The position numbers and the translations under genes were made by a program. DNA of 64,000 nt from the NCBI RefSeq assembly GCF_003590095.1, contig NC_039488.1, forward strand, positions 12,834,001-12,898,000, written 5' to 3'. Shown here piece after piece: positions 24,834 to 33,403 of this stretch (the first letter of the stretch is position 1; each line of letters begins with the position of its first letter). The notes beneath the pieces are model-generated. The model had not been told where the DNA came from. It saw only the letters and a program-made list of their open reading frames with translations, and ran no database searches. This stretch comes from Trichoplusia ni. Taxonomy: Eukaryota; Arthropoda; Insecta; Lepidoptera; Noctuidae.

Positions 24834-25028
24834 TCTATACTAATATATAAAGCTGAAGAGTTTGTTTGTTTGATTGTTTATTTGAACACGCTAATCTCAG
24901 GAACTACTGGTTAAAATTGAAAAAATATTTTTGTGTTCAATATATCATTCATCGAGGAAGGCTATAAATCATCACGCTGCGCCTAATAGGAGCGAAGATA
25001 CAATGGAAAATGTGGAAAAAACAGGGCG
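24834..25028 (+). mobile_element. Helitron-like element, family 1, 3'-truncated
   Basis: It begins at a TC in TCTATACTAATATATAAAGC and follows the family order as far as ACAGGGC, then stops: the 3' hairpin and CTAG are absent. It is the third same-strand copy in 2.3 kb. Confidence 0.75.
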
Positions 25029-26161
25029 AGGTGAGAAACTTTTTGAATTAACATTTCTCTAATAAGAATTCAAAAAGTCAGACATTATTTCGCATGTTAG
25101 CTTCATGTTTTAATTATTCGCATTTTTTTTTCAAAGGTCTTTTACAATAATTACATCTTAACTAACCAAAAAAATATTAGTCTAAAGCAACAAAGTACTT
25201 GTGATTTTTTTCATTTTCATAAATCTGTTCAAATTTTCTCACCAAAATGAACTTTTAAATAACGTTTTCATATAAACATTTTTTAAATACACACAGAAGG
25301 CTTAATAGCGGTCATTGTATCAGCTCGCACCTACTTTCGTCGGCCATCTTGCCGGGCCTGTACGACAGTGCGTAATGTCTGTAAGTCAACACGATTTAGT
25401 GAGGCGCATACTTAAACGATCCTATTAACATAACTGCGATAAAAAATGCTATATTGTTTTCATCGTTGATTTATTTCGCACTTTTATTTTTGTTTGTCTG
25501 CTATTTTTCTGTTTCACGCAATTTAGTATTAAGACATTTATTCTGTTTTTTGTTTCCTTAGGTTAAGCTAAACTATTTATTTAAACTGTCATACATAATT
25601 CTCATACACATGAAGCCTTAACTTTTGTGTTACATGGAAAAATGAAAATTACATTCTATTTTAAAAAGTTTAAATTTTTTTTTAGAAATTGTTTTTCCTC
25701 TACAGCTCAATTGAGTATTTTTGCCAACGTTTATTTTATACATCGTTGTAATTGAACCTTCTGACATTCACCTGCGCAAGTGACAATGTGGAGCTCGGCG
25801 CGGAATCCTCCGGGAAATCGCGATAACTAGTGAAAGTGGGGTGTTACATCGAAATCTCGGGCGTCGGATCTCGCTACCATTACGGACAGGTGCGCTCGCC
25901 GCCCGAATTAATGACCCGAGTTCCCGACTAACGTATAAAAAAATTCTTTCTCACCGAAAACAAACGGGAACAACGACGAAGAACAGTTTATTTCGTGAAT
26001 TACGAGTTTTTAAGGACATAAGGATTAGTTGTTCTTACTTTTATTGGTTTTGTTGACGGTTTTGAGCTGACTTAGTTTATTACCTGTTATCTTATATTGG
26101 AAGTTAAGTTATGACGTCATAAATGAAGTTTGATTCATGGTTGACTTGGTATCTTTTAAAT
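25029..26161. other. Mostly unassigned, GC-rich patch at 25790-25930
   Basis: No gene is supported. The patch around 25790-25930 is CpG-rich and contains GGACAGGTGCGC, which could be read as a splice donor, but no matching acceptor or recognisable peptide is seen. GGCCATCTT lies at 25342-25350 and the 10-bp palindrome ATGACGTCAT at 26111-26120. Confidence 0.35.
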
Positions 26162-26222
26162 AGGGCTACGAATGGCTACGATTGGCTACGTCGCTACGAT
26201 ATCGTAGCAGTTTTGTGTAGCT
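26162..26222 (+). repeat. GCTACG decamer cluster
   Basis: GGCTACGAAT, GGCTACGATT, GGCTACGTCG and CTACGATATC follow one another with 10-bp spacing, then the inverse words CGTAGCAG and GTAGCTAC appear. The alternation of CTACG and CGTAG gives potential for folding. Compare clusters at 4024-4114 and 57962-58020. Confidence 0.7.
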
Positions 26223-27149
26223 ACACAGTATCACAAAAGGGTATTGACAAATTGTGAAATATGAATGCGCAATTTTTAATTCTTTGATACATTTGAATTG
26301 TTCCTTTCTACGATTTGATTAGCTTGGATTGGATTTCATTGTTTCGCGTGCTACGAATATAGCAGTTGACAAAATCATAAATGTAGATGAAGTAACTGCC
26401 TCAAAAGGCTCCCTAAACATATTTCAGGTAAAACATTAAATATTCAATATAACTTTAGAAAAAAAAACCTTGAAAATCTAAACGCAAAAAAAATTTAGGT
26501 CGAACAAAAATAAACTTTAAAAGAAAATAGTAGAGCCCATAATATTTCTTAAGATCCCGAACACTAGAAAGTATGAGCAACAAGGCTGTATATCAAAAAG
26601 TTAAGCCTCCAGGCTCAGTATCGTAACTTTGCCGGTCTGTCATTGTACAAGTTTCGTGGAATGTACGAGCTACGAAATCTTGAACAACAAAAAATGTAGG
26701 ACACTTCATAGTGAAACTTTTATGACTGATAGATAAGCTTTTCGTATCTATTTTTAATTTAATTTGACTATAGTTTCTTCTATATTACTAACTACATATT
26801 TTACTAACATTAAAGCCCAATAAGTTGAACAAAAATGACTCTTGCTATTTTAAGACTCTCATCAGAAAAAAGTCTCAATGAAAATTATGACCTACTAAGG
26901 TAAGAAACAAGTCACTATCAGCCTAAAATCAATTTAAATTGAACCTCCTTTTTCCGCCACAATACTAAAACGGAAAATCTTAAACAAAGATTAAACTAAA
27001 CATACGCCGATTAAAAGCAATAAAAATAATAAACGTAAATATAGTGTCTAAAAAGAACCAGTATTCCTATTGACCTAATTACAGATAATAACAATACATT
27101 GCTTACACTCCCCTTACTATGAACTCTTTAAATGATCCTGTGATTGCAG
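26223..27149. other. Unassigned AT-rich sequence
   Basis: I see no gene or recognised repeat here. Confidence 0.5.
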
Positions 27150-27241
27150 GGGAAGAGAGACGCGCTCTACACGGCTCGTAACAGCGCTTCGCTCCGACGA
27201 CGGCAATGGTCTTTGTTGGATGTCTCATGGTACAGGGTCAG
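27150..27241 (+). CDS. Candidate internal exon (92 nt), unknown protein
   Basis: An acceptor-like GTGATTGCAG ends at 27149 and a donor-like CAG|GTAAAC begins its intron at 27242. Between them 92 bases of raised GC are open in two of three frames. One frame gives DALYTARNSASLRRRQW followed by SLLDVSWYRVR; the other gives GRETRSTRLVTALRSDDGN. I recognise neither. The acceptor's pyrimidine tract is only moderate and the reading frame cannot be chosen from sequence alone. It may be part of a host gene whose other exons lie outside the window, or a chance combination of signals. Confidence 0.2.
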
Positions 27242-29992
27242 GTAAACCCGAATAAAAGTGAACAGTCCAAATGGAACGGAACCCGGTAATCTTTAAAAAC
27301 GAGTTCGCGTTTTCTTTATTTAAACGGCCTAAACAAATGAGAAGGAAAGCTGAGGGATTAAATAAAGGCTCGGTTGGATAGGCGACGGAAAATAACTACT
27401 GGGTGTTTAACATTATTCAAAAAATTTCAACAATAGTTAACGTCAATAATAATACTCAAAATTTCTTTTCTTTTATTTGTTTGTTTAAAGGAATGACATA
27501 ATGACGAATTATTATTGTTTATTGTTATATTAAAACGAGGACTGCTGCCTGCTTACCTGGTATTTCAAATGTAACAAAGGCAATTTGTTATTTAAAGTTC
27601 TTTTTGTGTACTAAATCGCTTGGTTTGCCTTAAAGTTTAAATGAAATTACAGGACAAAATACGCTTTTTCATTTAAAAACTGGCTCAAATGCTAAGTCTG
27701 CTTTCAGCCTTACCGTTTGAAGTTTCAATTCCGCTTTTTTCACGGACAAACAGATAATTAATTGTTTGTTACCTTCATTTACATAACGGTCCGTTTGTTT
27801 TGGATGCTTATACGGAGAAGATTACGTATTATAAATCTGTTGGAATGAGTCTCTGTGTAAAGAGGTCAAATGCTGTTTTTTTTTTCGAGGAAATGTTAAT
27901 TGTTTGACGTTTCAAATTTTTAAAAAAATCCTGTTACTGAAATATAGAAGTCATATTCGTTACATTCGATTGATGTTTGAAATAACTCTTTTAAAGCAGC
28001 TACGAATAAGATTCAACATATATTTAAAGTAAAATAATATCTACATTTTTAATGAAACATGTTTCCCCTCGGCCCCTAATATGATAAACGTCGGATAAGG
28101 CACTAACATAATTCAAACAGTACTAGAAAAAAATTACCAAGATTTCGCGATGTAAAAATATTTTGATAAAAGTTTAGCACTTTTCATATTTATCGCCGTT
28201 CCAAATTGCGAATGGGAGCATAAAAAGCCACTGGTGAAGTGGAAAACTTGTGAAGTTTGGTCAAGAATCGGATGACGTAATGGCTGGACAAGCGTGTGAA
28301 GAAAAACACTACTTTACGTGACTGTGCCGCTGAGGGTGCTGATTTACAAAAATCAATCTTAACCTTTTGATATTAAAGGACATTTTTGGCTACACTGCAC
28401 GGCTAGATACCAGTGATGTATGTATAAAATCCTTTCCTTTTTCAATATCCAAAATTCTGCTGACACTTTCTTGTAAGAAAACGTTAGACTAATTTAAATT
28501 ATTATGAATTTATGTAGTGACTTTGTGGAGTTTGTACCATTATAACATAAAATTAGTTGTAGATAGAGTTATTTATATGTTTTTAAGTACAATTACAAAG
28601 GTCAAAAATAAACTCATTTAAATTTCATTAAGTCGTTTCTTTGAGAACATTGATAAAAGCGACACCTGTCGGTCGTAGTTTACCTAAAAATTTAAGACCA
28701 ATTGCTAGGTTTACTTTTCCCTATGTGATTATAGCCACTATTTTCTATTTGTCCACTAAAACGATTTTTAATACTCAAACAATGTTTTTTTGCGGACGAA
28801 GTCGTGACAAAAGTAAAAGTTACATTGTCCGTCTATCTGTTACAACAATTCTGGGAAAAATGGGACTTCGCAGTTAGTAGGTTAAGCTAAAAACCCCTTT
28901 TTTAATATTTAAAGCGATAGCTAACACTCACACAGAGATCGCCAGGAAAGTCAATTTTCGTAGATTTTCATGGAAAAGTCTCTATAAGTGGGAAAAAGGT
29001 CATATAAAAAGCAAAAAAATTATCATAATGTTTAAAAAAAACTTATCCATCCTCATCGTCACTCAATCAATTATCATCAAAAACACTCAACTCTACTTAT
29101 ACATACTAAGAGGAAAATTTTCCCAACTATGAGACATTTTAACTAAAACAGGTTAGATACCGAATGACACTTACAACAGATCAGCTGATTTACAAAAACA
29201 AAAGAGCTACCAAAAGTGAAATACAGACTTTTTAAATAAAATTATATCATTGTCACAAAATAAATAATTGTGAATTAATTTAGCACGCCTCTATAACGGC
29301 CTGGGTGGTGCTAGGCAGTAAGGTCATCGCCCCGGGTGGTCTGATCTCACGGTCAATGACCCCGGCTCACTGAGAGCGTAGTGAGAGTAGTGTTAGCTCT
29401 TATAAATGCCTTGTATGAGTTATAGTTATTATGGAACACGTGATAAGGCATGTAAGGGGTTTTGTAAATAAGTTTCAGGCAGTTTTCATCTGAGTTTATG
29501 AATTGGTAAGGTTGTTAATAAACGTTATTGGTTTTATCAGTCTATGAAAACTGTAGGTATTATTTCATTGAAATGTATTGCACACTTAAACATTTTTTCC
29601 ATGATCTAGTTAAAAAATCTTGGCCTCTACTTAAAGACTCATATTCGTCCTTTCTTCATTTTTTTTATGGGATTCGGAACTGAAAAAAAATAATAATCAT
29701 ACCACGACGTAGAAATAACATAAAATATTAAACAGGTTATATGTATAGGTACGTTTTCAAAAACAAAATTTAAAAACATCTGATCTCTTTCCCAACATTT
29801 TAGTATTCAAATCACTAACCAAAAGTGTAAATAAGAACATACCAAGTACGAAATAAAAGTAAATATAAAAAAGGTACAATTTTATTACTGGCCCGAAACA
29901 AATTCAAATATGGAACACGAGTTCACATAATCACGTCACGGCGAACCAATATTGTTCAAAATGTAATAATTGTGCTGTTTGGACGGTTAATA
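27242..29992. other. Unassigned sequence
   Basis: No gene is supported. A patch at about 29285-29400 is GC-rich (GGCCTGGGTGGTGCTAGGCA and CGCCCCGGGTGGTCTGATCT) and looks like an unclassified repeat. The rest shows nothing I recognise. Confidence 0.45.
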
Positions 29993-30043
29993 GGGATTCG
30001 GGTGACTTCGGGCGTGTTCGGGCTAGTTCGGGTATTTTCGGCC
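29993..30043 (+). repeat. Decamer minisatellite NNNNTTCGGG
   Basis: Five consecutive ten-base units share TTCGG(G) with a variable four-base part: GGGATTCGGG, TGACTTCGGG, CGTGTTCGGG, CTAGTTCGGG, TATTTTCGGC. They stop just before the TAA tract that bounds the LINE. A degenerate copy of the same unit order lies beyond the LINE at 33353-33403. Confidence 0.85.
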
Positions 30044-30047
30044 ATCT

Positions 30048-30060
30048 TAATAATAATAAT
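30048..30060 (+). repeat. TAA microsatellite at the LINE 5' junction
   Basis: Four TAA/AAT units lie directly between the decamer repeat and the first bases of the LINE. TAA repeats are the established insertion target of Dong-type elements. Confidence 0.85.
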
Positions 30061-30075
30061 CTACCTCGCTTGCCC

Positions 30076-32961
30076 ATGCACAACCGAAACAAGGCGCTAA
30101 TGGGTGTCCTGGATTCGCTGCTATCCAGTTATTTTGGGAACAGCGAAGACCTCGGTGACACGCACTCGCTTCTGTACTGTGCGGCTGTTGCGGCGTGTCG
30201 TGTAGCTGGTGTTACCTTTCGAGATAACACAGCTGCACGGCCTAAGCAAGCGGCACCAGCCTGGCAGTGCAGGATTGAGAAGCGTGTTGCTGAGGCCAGG
30301 ACACTCATAGCCAAACTTGTTGCGTTTCGGGGCGGAAACACTCGCCCTAGGGTCATGCGTTTTGTAAAGCGGGCGTTTGCTGGGACTAATATTAGCCCCA
30401 GCGAATACACCGCCCGAGTTACAGAACGCATTGACTTTTTTAAGCAAAAGGTGTGTGCCTGGGCAAGCCGTATTCGACGGTACAAGACTCGGGTGGACCG
30501 ATTTCACCAGAACCGTATGTTCCAAAGAGACCAAAGATGGGTGTACAGATCTTGGGAGCAACCTGCGTCGGAGGAGGGTGCCGGACGCCTGCCGGATGAT
30601 GTCGCTACAAATTTGTTTTGGCGCAGCATCTGGTCGGCGCCTGTAACCCACTCTGAGGGGGATTGGATACGTGATGTTGAGCAATCGTGTGAACGAATAG
30701 AAGAAATGGGGGCTATTTATATTAGTCCCCAAGACGTAGCCAATGCAGTCCGTCCGTTGGCCAATTGGAAAGCCCCGGGCCCGGATGGACTGCATAACTT
30801 CTGGTTGAAATGGCTACCAAGTTCACATGGTTGCTTAGCATCCCAATTCCAATCTGCCGTAGACTCGGGCGTGCTCCCACAGTTCTTCACTACTGGTTCC
30901 ACCCATCTGCTCCACAAAACAGGTAGTACCACGGACCCCAAAAATTATAGACCCATTACATGTTTACCCACCATCTACAAACTGCTTACATCCATTCTGA
31001 GAGAAAAGATTAATGACCATATTGAACGGTTTTCTATCATGTCTGCCTCTCAGAATGGATGTAGGAATGGGTCACGTGGTACTAAGGAGCTACTCCTTAT
31101 TGATATGACTATTTGCCAACAAGTTCGCCGCTCCAAAAAGGGTGTGTCGACATGTTGGATAGATTATAAGAAGGCCTATGATTCGGTGCCACATGCATGG
31201 CTCATGAGGGTGCTAGAGTTGTATAAAATCAATACAACTCTACGCACTTTTTTGAAGTCATGTATGGGGCAATGGACTACGGTGCTTCACTATCCAGGAT
31301 GTCGGGATATCCAAAAGAGCGGTCAACTTATTAGGATTGAGCGGGGAATATTTCAAGGTGACAGTTTGAGTCCCCTGTGGTTCTGTTTAGCCTTGAATCC
31401 TCTTAGCACTCTGCTTGAGAATTCAAGGCTGGGCTATTCGTTGCGGAGAGGAAGCCAGGTAATCTCCCACTTGTTGTACATGGATGACCTGAAATTGTTT
31501 GCTTCCAACAAGTTGCAACTGATGAAGTTACTGAAGATTACTGAAAGCTTCAGTAATTCCATCAGAATGGAATTTGGTGTTGACAAATGTGCAGTCATGC
31601 ATGTAAAACGAGGTGGGATTGTAGAATCCCAGGGCATACAGCTCTCGGATTCTATAAACCTTAGGTCCCTCTCCTCAACGGAAACCTACAAATACTTGGG
31701 TATGTCAGAGGCGTTAGGCATTAATGTCGCTGACATGAAACAATCGTTACAGACACGTTTCTTTGGCCGCCTGAATAAGGTACTAAAAAGTTCCTTATCG
31801 GGCGGTAACAAGGTGCGTGCCTTTAATGGTTGGGTCATGCCAGTGATAATGTACTCCTTTGGCATACTCAAGTGGACACAGACCGAACTGGACGCCTTGG
31901 ATAGAAGAGTCCGCACACTGCTCACCGCAAATCGAATGCACCACCCGCGATCATCGGTAATGAGGTTATATATCCCGCGAAAGTGTGGGGGTCGTGGCTT
32001 CCTAAATGCCAAGACCCTCCATAATCGCGAGGTATGTAACCTCAGGGAGTATTTCCTCCGAGTGGACGTGGGGATGCACCGAGATGTGGTGGCAGTGGAT
32101 AAGGGCTTCACTCCGCTCTCTCTAGGTAAAGAGAACTGGCACAAACCTATCGTACTAAGCGTCAAAGACCGCAAAGATGTATGGCAAAGCAAGGAGCTAC
32201 ACGGACGCTATTATCGGACCCTTCACGGGGCCGATGTAGATTTCTTAGCGTCCGTGGCCTGGCTACGCTTCGGAGATCTCTTTGGAGAAACCGAAGGGTT
32301 TGTATGTGCAATTATGGATGAAGTTATCATGACGAATAACTACCGAAAATATATAATTAAGGATGGTACAGTTGACATCTGTCGGGCATGTCACTGTCCC
32401 GGTGAATCCTTGAGACATATAGTTTCGGGATGTTCTCGTCTTGCTAACGGTGAATACTTGCACAGACATAACCAAGTGGCCAGGATTATCCATCAGCAGC
32501 TTGCTCTGAAATACAAACTTGTGGAATCTGAGGTGCCGTACTATAAGTATGTGCCCGACCCAGTTCTCGAAAGTGGTCATATCACACTGTACTGGGATCG
32601 ATCTATCATCACTGACAGGACTATTGTTGCCAATAAGCCTGATATAGTGGTGATCGATCGATCAGAGCGTCGGACAATGATTGTTGATATCACTATCCCC
32701 CATGACGAGAACCTCGTGAAAGCAGAAAAAGAAAAACAATTGAAATATTTGGATTTAGCTCACGAGGTTGTCGACTTGTGGGAGGTGGACTCGGCAATCA
32801 TTGTCCCGATAGTCGTAAGTGCCAATGGCTTAATAGCCAAGAGCCTCGATCAACATCTTCGGAGGCTCTCGTTGGGCGTCTGGGTCAAGGGTTTGATTCA
32901 GAAAGCGGTACTTCTGGACACGGCGCGCATCGTGAGGAGGTTCCTCTCTCTGGAGCCCTGA
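30076..32961 (+). CDS. LINE polyprotein: reverse transcriptase and restriction-like endonuclease
   Basis: The protein (about 961 residues from the ATG at 30076; residue numbers below count from 30070) would nick TAA repeats and copy its own RNA there by target-primed reverse transcription. Visible parts: basic N-terminal region; RT entry motif WKAPGPDG at 233-240; NYRPITCLP near 292-300; motif A IDYKKAYDSVPH at 364-375; QGDSLSP at 429-435; active-site YMDD at 470-473. A zinc knuckle follows with Cys771, Cys774, His783 and Cys788, then the endonuclease signature KPD (856-858), 14 residues, Asp873, and a downstream KQLKY. All key residues are present. The frame is open upstream to 29869 with no earlier ATG, through the TAA tract and the decamers, so an N-terminal domain may have been lost. 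No Myb or CCHH finger is seen. The antisense frames are shadows. Confidence 0.9.
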   Translation: MHNRNKALMGVLDSLLSSYFGNSEDLGDTHSLLYCAAVAACRVAGVTFRDNTAARPKQAAPAWQCRIEKRVAEARTLIAKLVAFRGGNTRPRVMRFVKRAFAGTNISPSEYTARVTERIDFFKQKVCAWASRIRRYKTRVDRFHQNRMFQRDQRWVYRSWEQPASEEGAGRLPDDVATNLFWRSIWSAPVTHSEGDWIRDVEQSCERIEEMGAIYISPQDVANAVRPLANWKAPGPDGLHNFWLKWLPSSHGCLASQFQSAVDSGVLPQFFTTGSTHLLHKTGSTTDPKNYRPITCLPTIYKLLTSILREKINDHIERFSIMSASQNGCRNGSRGTKELLLIDMTICQQVRRSKKGVSTCWIDYKKAYDSVPHAWLMRVLELYKINTTLRTFLKSCMGQWTTVLHYPGCRDIQKSGQLIRIERGIFQGDSLSPLWFCLALNPLSTLLENSRLGYSLRRGSQVISHLLYMDDLKLFASNKLQLMKLLKITESFSNSIRMEFGVDKCAVMHVKRGGIVESQGIQLSDSINLRSLSSTETYKYLGMSEALGINVADMKQSLQTRFFGRLNKVLKSSLSGGNKVRAFNGWVMPVIMYSFGILKWTQTELDALDRRVRTLLTANRMHHPRSSVMRLYIPRKCGGRGFLNAKTLHNREVCNLREYFLRVDVGMHRDVVAVDKGFTPLSLGKENWHKPIVLSVKDRKDVWQSKELHGRYYRTLHGADVDFLASVAWLRFGDLFGETEGFVCAIMDEVIMTNNYRKYIIKDGTVDICRACHCPGESLRHIVSGCSRLANGEYLHRHNQVARIIHQQLALKYKLVESEVPYYKYVPDPVLESGHITLYWDRSIITDRTIVANKPDIVVIDRSERRTMIVDITIPHDENLVKAEKEKQLKYLDLAHEVVDLWEVDSAIIVPIVVSANGLIAKSLDQHLRRLSLGVWVKGLIQKAVLLDTARIVRRFLSLEP

Positions 32962-32963
32962 CC

Positions 32964-32996
32964 ACCGGCAGCTTGGGCCCTGTACCCGTTGCCGGT
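32964..32996 (+). other. 3' UTR hairpin of the LINE
   Basis: ACCGGCA (32964-32970) is perfectly complementary to TGCCGGT (32990-32996), and the loop holds GGG and CCC that can extend the stem. It begins three bases after the stop codon. Structured 3' UTRs are known to be recognised by the RT of R2-type LINEs; that role here is an inference. Confidence 0.6.
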
Positions 32997-33076
32997 TGGA
33001 CACTATTTTTTATATTTTTAAATGTATGTTGTTTTTTATATATATTTAAAAATGTAATTTATATGTATTTTAATGA

Positions 33077-33082
33077 AATAAA
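33077..33082 (+). promoter_or_regulatory. Polyadenylation signal AATAAA of the LINE
   Basis: A canonical AATAAA lies three bases before the TAA tract that closes the element, in the position expected for the element's 3' end. Confidence 0.6.
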
Positions 33083-33085
33083 GGA

Positions 33086-33100
33086 AATAATAATAATAAT
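33086..33100 (+). repeat. TAA microsatellite at the LINE 3' junction
   Basis: About five TAA/AAT units end the element and match the 5' tract at 30048-30060. Part may be the element's own 3' tail and part the original target. Confidence 0.85.
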
Positions 33101-33285
33101 CTTTATTGTCATAAAAAAGTACATCAATGTTTATGAAGTCTCTGACACCCGTGCTAGGTACGTAACCTGTGTTACGGGAGTCAGCGCCCTCTTCCACTTT
33201 TAAGGAGCTTACGTTTTATGAGCAATAGAAACTTAACTAACTAACAGAAGGAAAGAAAATAAAACAAAAAAAAAAAAAAAAAAAA
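33101..33285. mobile_element. Probable 3' end of an older retroelement
   Basis: Read on the minus strand this piece ends TGACAATAAAG followed by ATTATTATTATT, a polyadenylation signal plus trinucleotide tail as found at the 3' ends of many lepidopteran LINEs. That would make it a 5'-truncated minus-strand insertion whose tail served as the TAA target. Alternatively it is a plus-strand insertion ending in the 20-base A run at 33266-33285. An imperfect inverted repeat (GACACCCGTG with TACGGGAGTC) lies at 33145-33182. The family is not identified. Confidence 0.45.
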
Positions 33286-33352
33286 TCTTCGGCTGATATC
33301 TTTTTTATTGAGAGCATTGGAGTAGGTTACAGGGAAGAGAAGGATTTGTTGA

Positions 33353-33403
33353 AAGGATTGGGGTGACTTCGGACGAGTTCAGTTGTCTTCGGTCATAATC
33401 GGG
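33353..33403 (+). repeat. Degenerate decamer minisatellite, second copy
   Basis: GGATTGGGGTGACTTCGGAC, then GAGTTCAGTTGTCTTCGGTC and ATAATCGGG align unit by unit with 29994-30043, including GGTGACTTCGG. It lies 310 bases beyond the LINE's 3' end. Confidence 0.65.

Larger units (their letters stand above)
30061..33085 (+). mobile_element. R4/Dong-type non-LTR retrotransposon
   Basis: A 3.0-kb LINE flanked by TAA repeats at 30048-30060 and 33086-33100. It consists of one long ORF, a 120-base 3' UTR with a hairpin, and AATAAA at 33077-33082. The protein has reverse transcriptase plus a C-terminal restriction-like endonuclease instead of an apurinic endonuclease, which places it among the R2/R4/NeSL-like LINEs; the TAA target points to the R4/Dong group. 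Almost no 5' UTR is present and the coding frame runs straight out of the 5' end, so the copy is either 5'-truncated or begins at a very short leader. The ORF has no stop or frameshift, suggesting a young copy. Confidence 0.88.

Noticed and set aside
30121..30795. A 224-codon open frame antisense to the LINE
   Set aside because: It lies wholly opposite the N-terminal coding region, has no domain, and its composition mirrors the sense codons. It is a shadow frame.
32778..33203. A 141-codon frame overlapping the end of the LINE ORF
   Set aside because: It starts inside the endonuclease coding region in another frame and runs into low-complexity 3' sequence.
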